Below are positions 20,900 through 32,287 of a DNA stretch of 43,696 nucleotides, one piece after another (positions within the stretch are counted from its first letter, which is position 1; each line of letters opens with the position of its first letter). Made by a program: the position numbers and the translations under genes. Location of the stretch: NCBI GenBank assembly GCA_024364805.1, contig CM044501.1:49574911-49618606 (forward strand), given 5' to 3'. The notes beneath the pieces are model-generated. The model made no database searches. It had not been told where the DNA came from and was given only the letters and a program-made list of their open reading frames with translations. This DNA comes from Euprymna scolopes (lineage: Eukaryota > Mollusca > Cephalopoda > Sepiida > Sepiolidae).

Positions 20900-22373
20900 G
20901 TATCTTTGGGAAAAACTTCTTGCAAATATTAATATTTCACTACATAAAAAATGAAAAGTGTACCATAAAAGGATTGCTTTAAGTTTAGTTATTTCCCAAA
21001 ATTTTATTCAAATCTTTGCTATATTTACGAAGTCATGGCGTATTGTTTATTATCAAACACATTTTACTGTCCATCGTTTTATTGTAGATCTCTTAAAATG
21101 GCAAACAATCAGGCGAATAAAGGTTATCAAAAAGCAAAGGATAGTTACTGGACCCGCAGAAGGATTGTCCATCAAAAGATTATGTCACGGAGCTGCATTC
21201 TTGGACAATCTGAACACCAAATCCAGAAAAATAAGGGCATCAGGAGAAACCTTTTAGATAATGGTATTCGGAAAATTCGAAGGGAAGTCAATCGAAACAA
21301 AAACAGCACCAGTATTTTCGTCTTTGCAAAAGGTTGAATCGCTCCGAGATCAAGGTATGCCCGATACAATGTATTGAACGAGATTGCAAGGAACATCAAA
21401 CCTCTTCAAATGCTTTCGATGAGCAAACAACATAGGGAAAAACGAAAAGCTTGTACATGAAAATGGATTTCCAACAGGTCCTATTTAGGGATGAGGTCGA
21501 TGCTACTCTTGACGGTCAGGATAGATGGGCCAAAGTTTGAAACCCGAACGGAACTCCGACTTGTTAGTTCATCGCCAACAAGGAGGTGGAGGCATCATGT
21601 TTTGGGCGGGTATCATTGGGGATAATTTGGTTGGACTATTCCAGGCGCCAGAGGGTGTAAAGCTTACGAACAATCCGTACAGTGCCATTTTGGATTATCA
21701 TTTGTCGACATGGCTAGATGACCGACCATTGTCACGTCGCTTTCAGATGATTTTTATACATGACAATTCTCCCATTCTGCTTAGATGCAGTTGCCTACAT
21801 CCTTCCTTGTATTTATGAAATTCGTTGGGTAAACTCTCACGACCTGACCACCGTATTTTCTAGAACTTAACCCCGTTGAATATTTCTGGCCAATATTAAA
21901 AAGAGAGGTATATGAGAGGGGAGAGCAATTTACTTCAAATGATGCCTTGTGAAACGTAGTTGATGTTTCTAGAGCCATGTTGCTAGAGCTATAACTCCTT
22001 TTTAGATCAAAGAATTGACTTCCACGGGGGGCAAAAGCTTGTTTTACGTTATTTAAAATATGGCGGATATGTCGATAAATAATTAATTTATATGAGACCC
22101 ATAGCTAGGGGATGCTTTTGTTTATTATTCTTTAATAGAACAATATAATAAAAAGAAAATTTTGCAAGACAGTGCATTGTATTTTGCCCTAAAACAACAT
22201 TTTAAGATATCTGCATTTTTTTGACAAAGAATAAAATATCATAACTTCGTGAATATCGCATGCATTTGAATAAACTTATCAAGAATAACTTACCTTAATG
22301 CAGTCGTTTGATGATATCATTTTCATTTTATTGTGGCATATATTTAGTGAAACATTGATATTTTACTTACCCT
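20900..22373 (+). mobile_element. Tc1-like DNA transposon with long inverted ends
   Basis: About 1.47 kb. The left end (20905-21050) and the reverse complement of the right end (22230-22373) align over about 130-140 bases, sharing for example AATATTTCAC/AATGTTTCAC, TTTATTCAAAT and TTACGAAGT/TCACGAAGT. The right outer end is GGGAGGGTAAG on the minus strand. The transposase occupies most of the interval. Exact outer boundaries and the TA duplication are uncertain because both sides are AT-rich. Confidence 0.7.
21090..22065 (+). pseudogene. Tc1-like DDE transposase, broken
   Basis: Plus-strand remnants in order. An N-terminal DNA-binding part lies near 21098-21300. Then VLFRDEVDATLDGQDRWA contains the first catalytic Asp (canonical FTDE). 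Next come QQGGGGIMFWAGIIGDNLVG and FQAPEGVKLT, followed by MIFIHDNSPI with the second Asp. The last block is LELNPVEYFWPILKREVYE with the third acidic residue as Glu, so DD34E-type. The end near 22040 reads YLKYGGYVDK (canonical V-x-K-x-GGY-I). Stops and frameshifts separate the pieces, for example the stop after WAKV near 21540. Confidence 0.8.

Positions 22374-22377
<4 letters not shown>

Positions 22378-22418
<41 letters not shown>
22378..22418. repeat. (TA)n microsatellite
   Basis: About 20 TA units at the right outer end of the Tc1-like element. Tc1 elements duplicate TA on insertion, so a TA-rich target is expected. Confidence 0.95.
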
Positions 22419-22423
<5 letters not shown>

Positions 22424-22599
22424 AACGCATTTTTTATCCTCTGATTGTGACTTTAATAGGATTAAAAATCAAGACATTTCATGCAAATGTAATATGCACA
22501 AACTGCAGCCTAATATCTGAGGAATTTTATAGGCCTATTACCTCTCCACTTCCTCGATAATCGTAGATTCCTATATTTTTTCTGTTGAGAGTTTACTTC

Positions 22600-23111
22600 C
22601 ACAATCGGTTAAAATCAATTGAGGTGGTAAAATCTTTTCTCTCTAATAAATTCCTCCTTTCCCCGCCACTACTTTACACAGTTGCGGGATCTTTCACAAG
22701 GGACAGTTAAGACAGAACACCGGTTTGGGTTTTCTTTACTTCGTAGTTGTTAAAACCCTGGAATGGATTAACCTAATCGAAAGGTTATTTATGCCATTTC
22801 TTTTTCTTTTTTCTTTTCGCTGTTTTTTTTTTGTTTTAGTTTTTCCTAACACGTTCATTATTTTTTTCCCTGATATTTCCTATTTGTTTTTCGAATTTCT
22901 TTTTTAAAGAAGTTTTACGTTTGTTCGCTGTTTTTATTTTTTGTTTTGTTTGTTTTGGGTCTTGGTTTCGATTTTGTAGAGAAATTTTCACTCGTTTTTA
23001 AATTTTTTTTTTATTTAAACAGGGTTATAACTACGCTTATGCTTTACTTTAACCCCTCCCTTACACACACCCCTCCTAACTACCGGGCAAGGCCGGGTAC
23101 ACCCGCTAGTC
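22600..23111 (-). repeat. CCCGGC-headed dispersed repeat, minus strand
   Basis: Read on the minus strand from 23111 it begins ACTAGCGGGTGTACCCGG, then CCTTGCCCGG, followed by GGAGGGG and a long A/T-rich body. It ends indistinctly near 22600-22700, where AAAGATCCCGCAACTG stands out. Similar heads occur elsewhere in the window. There is no protein-coding content; its class (SINE-like or DNA element) is unknown to me. Confidence 0.45.
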
Positions 23112-23132
23112 TGCAATAAAGCGATTCACACA

Positions 23133-23330
<198 letters not shown>

Positions 23331-25010
23331 TGCGTATGTATTGTTATATAATCAATTATTTATTGATTATTATTATGTTATATTATTATTTATTGATATA
23401 TTACGAGGAGTGATTTGCCCGGTGAGCTAATTCATCCTCGATAAAAAATAAAAAATAAGCGATGATTTCGTTCATCAAATTCCGTCTGTGATTGTCTACA
23501 ATATCATGTCAGATGATATTTGATGAATGCCTTGGAAAAGTCACATCTAATAATATTTAGTTCAAAATATGCAAACGAAGATATAATTTGCGGCGATTTT
23601 TTTTTATAGCAAACTTAACTCATTTATTAATGATATTGTAGAGTACACCCGGGCTTGAATAACATAAAATAAATCTTCCAAGAAATAATTTTAAAATATA
23701 ATAATTTATTAATGAATGCTCGCTCTTCAAAGAAATATGCAATAAATTAACTTTCTTAGTATCTCTCACATATCTTGACAGAATATATTAAGAAGTTCCT
23801 TTTAATAATTTTTAATTATAAAATTAAGCTTTTAGTATCAAACTCAACTGTATCAGTATATATATGTATATATACATATATATATATATAGAGAGAGAGA
23901 GAAGGGGAGAGAGAAAGAGAGAGGGAGAGAGATAAAAATAGAGAGAGAAAATGGCATGGGAAGTGTTCTTTCATAAACTATGCGTTTGTTAATGGGAAAC
24001 ATGTTTCAAAATAAAGCTTGAGGTTTTTAAATTAGACCGAGCACATAATATGCATACCTTTTAACAGAGATTTATGGAAAATCCAAAATAGCAAGATATT
24101 TGCAATATTTAAAAGAGTAATTGTAAATTTTCAGAAGTTTCGGTTGAAATGTTCTCTTAGAATGACGCAATGAGGAGAATAGATGTTGCTTTCTAACACA
24201 CAGGTTAATATGAATCGTGTTCTCTTCGAGATGAAAAGGCAAAATGAAAGAAAACGAGTTTGGTGCCAACTTGTCTATTTCCATTTCAAAGAAAAGAATT
24301 ACAGATAGAAATCAGGAATCAGTTCTTTAGAAAGTATCGTTGAAATAAAAAGAAAATAAAAACACAACAAAATTTAAATAAACAGAGTTAATAACATTTT
24401 GTGGAAACTTGAAGATTAAATTTCTCCCCAGAGCTTTAAGGAAATCGACATGCAGGAAATTGAAAAGTTTGTAAAAACTGAGAATTTAGTCTTTGTGCAT
24501 ATCCGATTAGATTAAAAAAACAACCCTAAAATAAGACATAAAAGATTAGCTGTATTATTACATTTTACTTATCAAGTGATTTTTTTTCTAAAACCTCAAT
24601 ATTATGTTTTATACAATAACTTCTGGGAACGTTATTCAACAGCGTGTTAATCTAATTTCCTTAGATTTGTGATAACAAGATCGATTTCACCCGTTATATG
24701 GCATCCTACCCTGCCTACCCGATAGCGCAGGAAAAGATGTCTGATAATAGGGAGTGTTCCACGTTTTCTGAATAAAATAGTAAAATGCGTACAAAACGTT
24801 ATAATGAAAAGGATACAAGAAAATACATTGCTATGTTGTTTTCATATTTTCCTCATGTATCTGCGTGTCAATGAACATAAAAGGAGTTCTCCCTCATGAT
24901 GTGTTCAAGCGCATTTACTCTTTAATAAGTTATACATTTACGATTTTCCCCGTTGTCTGTATCAAGTTGCTTTCACATCATTTCCTATTTACTCTGTTTT
25001 CTAAGAATTA
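23331..25010. other. Unassigned AT-rich DNA with a small microsatellite
   Basis: No gene seen. (TA)n followed by a GA-rich run lies at 23858-23945. Confidence 0.5.
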
Positions 25011-25014
25011 AATC

Positions 25015-25062
<48 letters not shown>
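25015..25062. repeat. (TA)n microsatellite
   Basis: About 20 TA units, with one AAA interruption near the start. Confidence 0.9.
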
Positions 25063-25064
<2 letters not shown>

Positions 25065-25160
25065 CTACTTAATTTACTCACATAAAATACGAAAGTATAA
25101 ATTTATGCGTAAACTATAAGTATTTACTTCAAAAGTGCTCAATACGTAGGTAGAGCTAGT

Positions 25161-25182
25161 TAGTAAGTTATAAAATATATAT
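25161..25182 (+). repeat. Left arm of 22-base inverted repeat bounding the Penelope-like remnant
   Basis: Perfect reverse complement of 26027-26048. Its core is TAGTAAGTTATAAAAT. It overlaps the first codon of the endonuclease frame. Confidence 0.75.
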
Positions 25183-25624
25183 GGCGATAACCAAGCAACC
25201 AGCCAACAGCGTAGTTTACCAGGCCACAATATTTGCGAAAGAAAACCCGAATAACAAGAAATATTACGTAGGTATGACTTCCTTAGATTTCAAAACTCGA
25301 TATTATAACCACAAAAGTACATTCAACAATCAGAAACACCGTATGAAAACAACACTAGCAAATAAATACTGAGAACTCAAGGAAAGCGGACATTCACCGG
25401 TAGTCGAATGGAAAATAATAAGACAAGCTACCACGTGTAGGGACCTAAACGACCCACGTAGATTATATCTTCATGAAAAATTTGCTACCCTGTACTTTAA
25501 AGAACGCCAACATCTATTAAACTGTAGAAGAGAAAAAGCAAAAAAACTGTGTTCACAATATAAAATTTACTCTAGGATAGCGATACAAAGTAGTTTTAAA
25601 ACTAACAAAAACAATAGAAAATAA
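25181..25624 (+). pseudogene. GIY-YIG endonuclease domain of a Penelope-like element
   Basis: It begins at the methionine at 25181. Residues 13-36 read VVYQATI followed by KKYYVGMTSLDFKTRYYNHK. These are the two beta-strand motifs (canonical -IY- and -Y-I/V-G-) and the conserved Arg (in FKTRYYNHKS) of GIY-YIG nucleases. Conserved downstream blocks follow: LANKY, ELKESGHSPVVEWKII, CRDLNDPRRLYLHEKFATLY with the metal-binding Glu, and RQHLLNCRREK. One in-frame stop lies after LANKY, where the family has Trp. In the living element this nuclease cuts target DNA. It joins directly to the left inverted repeat, showing where the copy was truncated. Confidence 0.85.
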
Positions 25625-25963
25625 ACAAATAAATAAATTAAATAAGCATCAATATACATAAACGATCATACATATATGCATGTATATATATATATGTATA
25701 TATATGTGTATATATGAATGCATATATATATTTATATATAAACTAACATAAAAAAACTAACCTAGATTTAAAACAGATCAAGAAACCAGATATCCAGCAC
25801 ACACAAAGGAAAAGGTCAACCAGAGGTCAAATTGACCTTTGTCCGATAAGTGCATGCTCATTGGCTGATAGGAAGGGCGCGGTGGATACTAGAAAACTGA
25901 TTAGCTAACTAAAATCTCAATAGAAGATGCGTATATAAAAACGACAAACAACCACAAAATTCG

Positions 25964-26024
25964 CGCATAAGCCTGAAGAGTCACAGAGTGGATGAAACGC
26001 GGAATATTCGGTGTAGCTTAATCG
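25964..26024 (+). ncRNA. Hammerhead ribozyme, type I, Penelope-associated
   Basis: All core elements are present in order. Stem I 5' strand CGCATAAGC (25964-25972) pairs with GCTTAATCG (26016-26024), giving a 5-pair helix, a two-base mismatch bubble and 2 more pairs. CTGAAGA (25973-25979) matches the invariant CUGANGA. Stem II lies at 980-993 of this kilobase (CAC-AGA-GTG plus outer G-U and U-A pairs, one bulge). GAAA follows at 25994-25997. Stem III lies at 25997-26014, with A-U, C-G, G-U, C-G pairs and an inner GAA/TTC hairpin. The cleavage triplet is GTA at 26013-26015. Hammerheads are known in Penelope-like terminal repeats, where they would cut the element transcript. Activity is not shown by sequence alone. 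Confidence 0.8.
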
Positions 26025-26026
26025 TA

Positions 26027-26048
26027 ATATATATTTTATAACTTACTA
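26027..26048 (+). repeat. Right arm of 22-base inverted repeat, just after the ribozyme
   Basis: It starts three bases after stem I of the ribozyme. It is part of the terminal-repeat-like sequence that was copied in inverted form to the left end. Confidence 0.75.
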
Positions 26049-26059
26049 CATATATATAT

Positions 26060-27884
26060 TTTACACCATCGACCATCGCTGTGACTTATCCTTAAGATTG
26101 TGTAACAATTTTCTCAGTGTAGTGTTTAGGATTCATTGATTTTAGTTTCTTTTCTTCTTCAATTATCCGAAATTTTTCTTTTATAATTAAAGCAATTCGG
26201 CATTCTTGTAGTTTCACTATCTCTTGGGTAACTTTTTTAGTGGGATTTTGATTATTAGATTATTTCATAATTATGGATTTAGTGCCAGCATTATATATTG
26301 TTTCGGGATTTTTATACGAGGTTTGATTACTCATAGTTTTTGCATTATTTGAAACAATGTTCGGATTTTCAATACTATTCACAAAACATTTTTGGCTGAT
26401 GTAACCTTCGATTCTCTTTAATCGCATCTTTCCGAGCTCGGGAATATTTCCTGTTAAACGCATACTAAAATTCCAACGACCAACGCCTCGTTTATTTTAT
26501 CCTGGTAGATACTTCGTCCTCATTCTGATATCTATGGTTGTTTATAAAGCTTAAGTAATTCTTTTAACCTTAACTTACATTGTGGCGTAACAGATAAAAG
26601 TGCTAAGCATAAGCAGTTCCACGTGACAGTGTTCTGATGGTTAAATATTCAATCTCCACCGCGGAAGATAAGATACTAAGAATATCATTACAAATTACTT
26701 AAAATTTCGACTAAAATATTTTGAGCATAACACACAAGATGAGAACATTTACCCGAGTAATCCAACTGTTACAATATAATATAAGTTTCTTTTTAGTTCT
26801 GAAATATAATCTGATGCAATTCCCGAAAGGAAATGCTTCCTCTCTACGGTTCTTTTTTTTTACTATCGCGCAGTCTTATCCGCAAGTATAATAAGTTCTT
26901 ATTATTCTAATACATTGTTTTCCTCCTAAGATAGCAACTTATCAATTAGACCATTTAACACGTGTTCAGTAGAATCATTTTCCTTTTAAGCATGTTCTAT
27001 TGTTTCCCGATCAATATTTTTTTGTAAAATATTTGGTATCTATATTATGCCTTGCTTGTTCATGTAGTTTTCGCAGTGGTATTTTCTAGTCTTCTATAGA
27101 TTTCTTTTCTTTTCATTTCATTTCCCATAAGCCTTGAAAATTTAATTTGATGATTATGGCTGCTTTGAAATTAAATATGCTTTGTTGCATCGAAATCAAC
27201 CAAATATATTACAATATTACAATTGTTTGTGTTTGTGTCTGGCTTTAAAAATACCATTCTATTACTTTCTGCATCTGATTAATTTTTTATTATTTACATT
27301 TATCAATCATACTTGTATTTGGCCTATGGTATAATCGCAATTGAGTAGTGTGGGATTAATATTCGCAACATACCAACGAACTTCCCATTGCTTGTTTACG
27401 ATGGCCAGCTTGTTGTTGATCATTTTTCAGATCTGTTTCTCCCTATTATTCATTATTCAGCGATGCACGATCATACACAAAACTCGTTTCAAAATGAGCG
27501 GAAAGTGGGTTTTTACAATTTTGTATCTTTCTGTTTATTTATTTTTCCCATTTGTTCTCACGTTCCATGGGTGAAGTTTCTGATAAAATGGAGGAAGTGT
27601 TGCACCTTTTGTATAGAAATATATAAATCTAAAACGTCGTTGTCTAGTTTTTATCCTTTGAGTAATATTTATTTTGATTATTACATCAAGTGGCTTCATG
27701 CCTTTCTTGAGCAATTTCGAGCTTGAATATTTCAAGATAAGTGACGATTTGGGAAAAGCAGAGGAATAATGTGATATGATTGAAAAATACAGCTTGAAAG
27801 CAAATATTTGAACTTTCCTCTAAATCAACACTTAGGTGAGAAACTGGAACGTGCGATTCGTTTCATTTTCGATTTTTACTAACT
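26060..27884. other. Unassigned AT-rich DNA
   Basis: No recognised gene. The minus strand of 26060-26463 has two abutting open stretches with Lys/Glu-rich residues, and 27341-27726 has overlapping short frames. None shows a domain. Confidence 0.45.
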
Positions 27885-28848
27885 ACCAAAATATTATTAT
27901 TTTATTCGGCATTATTTTACTTGGATTATTTCCTTTAGTAACATTATATTTCATATTATTTTATTTAGTATTTTTTATTTAGTATCATTTAATTAATATT
28001 CATTTATTTAATGTTATTTTATTTCGTATCATTATGATTCGTCTTAGATAATGCCGTTCTAGTTTGTATCGACTTATTTTTCGGATTATTTAAGTCAGTA
28101 TAATTTTATTTTGTATAATTTTGTTTAGTGTGTTATGGGGTATTATTTAACTTAGTCTTACGTTCTTTTGTATTAATTCATTTCGCATGATTGTATTAAG
28201 TATTATTTTATTTAGTGTTATTTAATTTATTATTATTTTAGTTAATCTTATTTGATTTATTAATATTTTATTTAGTGATCATTTAATTATTATTATTTTA
28301 TTAGTATTTTTATTTAGTATTATTTTATTTCGCATTATTATATTTCTTATTATTTTATTCTGTATTACTTTATTTAGTATTATTTTATTATGATTTAGTT
28401 ATTAATTATTTATGATTATCTTATTTTGCATTATATTATTTCGTAGTTCGTTATTTCGCTATATGTTCTTTCCTTTTGTATTAAAATAATACACATATTG
28501 TATTGTGTATTATCTTATTAAACATTATTTTATTTAGTATTATTTTATTTAATATTATTATATTTTGTATTATTGTATTTTCTATTATTTATTTTTGTAT
28601 TATTTTATATTGTATTGTTCCTGTTTTGAACGAATTTAATTATAAATATTTTATTTTGTATTATTTGTTTGGTATTCCTTTTTTAAGATGTTTTTTTTAT
28701 TTCGTATTATTTTATTTCGTATTAATTTATTTTGTACGTTTTTGTTTAGTATTGTATTATTTAGTATTACTTTTTCGTGTCATTGCATTTTGTTAAGTAT
28801 TAGTTTAGTTCGTAGCATTTAATTTCGTATAATGTTATTTAGTATTAT
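27885..28848. repeat. Degenerate minisatellite, ATTATTTTATTTAGT-like units, left block
   Basis: Repeated units of about 15-16 bases such as TATTATTTTATTTAGTATT, with variants ending TCG or TTT. Most are imperfect and of unequal length. The same unit resumes at 32288, after the LTR element, and again near 35730. Confidence 0.85.
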
Positions 28849-29542
28849 TGTTACAGGAAAAGGGCTGTCCCATTTCCATGTAAATAAGAACATTAGATAC
28901 GTGAACGTGAGATTAAGATAAACCGAGACTCGAACCTTGTAAGCAAAGTTAAGAATTTGAATGTTAAAAAATAAGGCTAGTCTTAATTTTTAATATTAAA
29001 TATGTCAGTAAAAGAATGAACAATGAAAATTAAAAATATATTGTTAAAAATAGGTTGGGTTAAAAAATAGGTTTGGAGAAAATTCTTTGTTTGCAGAAGT
29101 GAAGTGTGTTTTGGAAAATATGCATAGCCACGTGAATTAGTCACGTTTGAAAAACACACTGCTGACGTTATAGACAAAGGACGATTCTCTATATGGTCAG
29201 CTGACCTTTGGAAGCGAAGGGTAGAAGATTAATCATGTAGATCCATCATCATTCGACCGGATAAATGAATAAAGAACCATCTTTGTGTTTTTGTAAAACT
29301 CTTGTCATGTGTCATCTTTCAACACTCAAAAGGTAATGTGTAAAACATCTTAATATGAAGATTGTGTAACGCTCTGTGTTAAGAACTTGTATACATAGTC
29401 ACTATACATATGCAGTCCCACGCATCTCATAACTGTATAAATATCTTCTCTCTCCATAATCATTGTTATATATGTCCCCGTCATCTCTCTATCCCAATAC
29501 GAAGGCCGCGTCATCTCCTTTAATATGAAACCCTATGCAACA
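28849..29542 (+). repeat. 5' LTR
   Basis: About 694 bases. The first 40 bases match the right copy exactly, and the first 330 or so match closely. The last 200 bases are more diverged but align through the ATCTC-rich part to the terminal GCAACA. The exact right end is uncertain by a few bases. Confidence 0.7.
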
Positions 29543-31423
29543 TCTACGTTATTTAGTGCTCGTATCCAGTGCACCTATACAAGGACGTGGAAAAAACGAA
29601 TCTCGTGTAATGCCACGGAAACAGGTCGTAAGCTGGACGATATACACAAATACACACAATGAAAAAAGTAAAGCATACACGCTTACACGCAAAAAAAGAA
29701 CAAAAGCAATAACAATAATAAAAACACCTAGACACGAATATCTATTTAGAAAGGTAAAGAAAGATGCTAGACTATTTACCATACATGCACATATGAAAAA
29801 AATGTATTAAAAAATAGACGAGAAACTGAAAGAAAAAAAGAAACATTAATAGAATTAAAAACAAACATACGCGAAAACCTAAATACAACGGTCACAAGGT
29901 ACTTTTGCGTCAAACATGATACAATACTACTATTTCGGTTAATAATTTTTATTGATGAATGAATTGTTTTGTTTTAAAAATACACACATACACACAAGTA
30001 GAGAAATTGGGACATTTATTATTGTTGTGAAATTTATATCAATGTGTAAAATTTAAATTGTTGAAAATTGTTTTGCAATCAAACTCAAAAGTCGCCTGTA
30101 CTTTTAAAGCCTGTGTTATGAGAAGATATGTGCTTTTGTTGTAAAACGAATTTTGTGTTCATAGTTGAACTTTTCAGCTTCTCGGGTGTTTTTTCTGTTT
30201 TTTAAGTGACATTTCTTACATACTTTGTTGTAATTGTTGTTGTTGTTACAGAAAAAAGTGTTTAAAAATGTTATATATGTTGAACAAATATTGTAAATTA
30301 TTTAAATTTATGTATAATGTTATTGTATTTCTTCGTCAGACATTCAAATCATGATTAAGTAGATAAATTAAAATAGGAAAAATAAAATGAAACGATAATT
30401 GCGACAAATGGTTGGCCTAGCAATAAGTTATAATTTTAGTGAGAGGACAATATAAAATTACGTAAACGGGTATTTTAAGTTTTTCGGATGTGATAAGCCA
30501 AAGGAGATTCTTTTTCTTTTTGATTTTTGCTTCTTTTTTATGCCCAAAAACATTTTTCGCAAGAAGTGTAGCTTGCCCGGAAACAGCATTAGAGATGCCC
30601 CTGTTAGGAAAATATGCGATATTCTGTGCTTTTAAAGCATGCTGCACATGACGGCGCCAAGCAGAATTATAAGTATCGGCACAATAAATTTAAAATGCAG
30701 GCGTTGAAGGATACGAAAATTCCTTACGGTAACAAAGGACTATAAGAGTCAGTACATCGGGCAAATCAGATATAGCTATATGAAAGGAGAAAAAGTAAAA
30801 TGTACCGTAAGTATGAAGGAAAAAATATAACCTTAATTTTTTTTATAGATGTATGATTGCGGGATATCTCTGTTGGGATCTTCGCCACTCTGATGAGAAA
30901 AAAATCAAAAAATCACAAGAGTTAAAATTCAGGGCGCAAATAGGAATTTTGTGCAAGAGATGGGGGTTATTTAGTTAAGGGTAATGTTTTCTAACTCTTT
31001 ATCGAAGTTCCAAGAGTCAAAGCAAGGAAATCCTAGCGAATGTGTGTGATGAAAATAATTAGAAGCCAACTATAAAGATTTAAGTAAATGAGCTTTGATA
31101 TATCTTCCAAAAGAAATAAGATAGTTCAGGACAAATTTGGATGAAAGAGTCGTCGATTTCGTGAAGAGGTATAATGAGACCTCGGTTTACTGCATAAGAG
31201 TGGCTAGACGAAGCATCTGATATGGATCATAGGAGGTATACCTTACGCCCAAAAAGGAAATGCCAGGAAGATCAGAGAAAGGTTCTGATCTAATTGTGAA
31301 GTCAGTTGGAAAAGGATTGACTAAAGAAGTTTTTATGGGGTCTGATCTTTCTTAGCCAAGTGGTTGTATAGATATAGAGAAACATGTACAAGAATTTAAA
31401 AATGCGTATATTTTTTGAAAAAT
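29543..31423 (+). other. Internal region of the LTR element, no recognised protein
   Basis: AT-rich, with only short open frames (76-91 codons). None carries nucleocapsid, protease, reverse transcriptase or integrase motifs. I could not identify a primer binding site complementary to a known tRNA next to the 5' LTR. Confidence 0.6.
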
Positions 31424-31437
31424 GGGAAGGAAAGGAG
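31424..31437 (+). other. Polypurine tract
   Basis: GGGAAGGAAAGGAG, directly abutting the 3' LTR start. It is the usual primer for plus-strand synthesis in LTR elements and fixes the orientation as plus. Confidence 0.7.
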
Positions 31438-31815
31438 TGTTACAGGAAAAGGGCTGTCCCATTTCCATGTAAATAAGAAAATTAGATAAGTTAAAATGAG
31501 ATTAGGATAAACCGAGAGTCGAACCTTGCAAGCAAAGTTAAGAATTGGAATGTTAGAAAATAAGGCTTTGTTAATTCCTAATATTAAATATGTCAGTAAA
31601 AGAATGAACAATGAAAATTAAAATTATATTGTTAAAAAATAGGTAAGGTTAAAAATAGGTTAGGAGGATATTCTTTGTTTTCAGAAGTGTGTTTTGGAAA
31701 ACATACATGGCCACATGAATTAGTCACGTTTGAAAAATACACTTCTGACGTCATAGACAAAGGACGATTCTCCATATAGTTCAAGTGGTTTGATTTGAGA
31801 GTTAGTCAGACAGTC

Positions 31816-31855
<40 letters not shown>

Positions 31856-32287
31856 GGAGGAGAGTCAGTCAGTATTCAGTCAGTGGTCAGCTTTGGAAAC
31901 GAAGGGTAGAACATTAATCATGTAGATCCAAATTTGAATTCATGATGTCATCACCATTCGACCGGTCCAGTGAATAAACAATCGCCATCGATATGTTGTA
32001 ACTGTTTGTCTTCGTGTCGTCATTCCACAAAGAGAAAGGTAAATGGGTTTTTTCTATCATCCTCTTAAATGAACTTTGTATAACCAACTTTCAAGTAATG
32101 TGTCCCCTCCTCCATCATAAGTAATGCTACTCTCCTCTGATGCAAAAGAGCAGTATTACACATTCCTTCAATAATGCATTCTCATCTCTCTCATTCTGTT
32201 ATAAATGTCTCCCTCAGTCATCATCATTATCGTGTTGTGAGTCCCCCGTTAAACATGTCTCCTGATGTAAATCCTCGCAACACAACA
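31438..32287 (+). repeat. 3' LTR, with a (GA)n and CAGT-repeat expansion
   Basis: About 850 bases. It is longer than the 5' copy partly because it holds a GTCAGTCAG-type repeat and a (GA)n run at about 31800-31885. The 5' copy has neither; there the same point reads ATATGGTCAGC. Confidence 0.7.

Larger units (their letters stand above)
25161..26048 (+). mobile_element. Penelope-like element, 5'-truncated, with hammerhead ribozyme
   Basis: A GIY-YIG endonuclease, the signature C-terminal domain of Penelope-like elements, is followed by an untranslated stretch and a hammerhead ribozyme. The whole lies between two inverted copies of a 22-base sequence (25161-25182 and 26027-26048, perfect reverse complements). 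The reverse transcriptase is missing, so the copy is 5'-truncated. Penelope-like elements are known for terminal repeats with hammerhead motifs and for irregular, partly inverted ends, which this fits. Confidence 0.8.
28849..32287 (+). mobile_element. LTR element with no recognisable coding region (fossil)
   Basis: Two direct repeats (28849-29542 and 31438-32287) begin TGTTACAGGAAAAGGGCTG and end in CAACA, enclosing about 1.9 kb. A purine tract (GGGAAGGAAAGGAG, 31424-31437) immediately precedes the right repeat, as expected of a polypurine tract next to a 3' LTR. Both repeats contain AATAAA (29268 and 31973). The pair interrupts the minisatellite, showing a single insertion. I see no Gag or Pol motif inside, so this looks like a non-autonomous or decayed element. 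The LTRs differ clearly, so it is old. Confidence 0.75.

Noticed and set aside
28503-28796. 97-codon Ile/Phe/Leu-rich frame resembling a membrane protein
   Set aside because: It is a translation of the minisatellite units. The same holds for 32405-32638.
28844-28848. Possible target duplication (TTAT or ATTAT) around the LTR element
   Set aside because: The flank is an ATT-rich minisatellite, so short matches are expected by chance and the exact LTR end is uncertain.
27885-28848. Regularly repeated units as a CRISPR-like array
   Set aside because: Units are degenerate, adjacent and without unique spacers, and the rest of the window is eukaryotic. It is a minisatellite.
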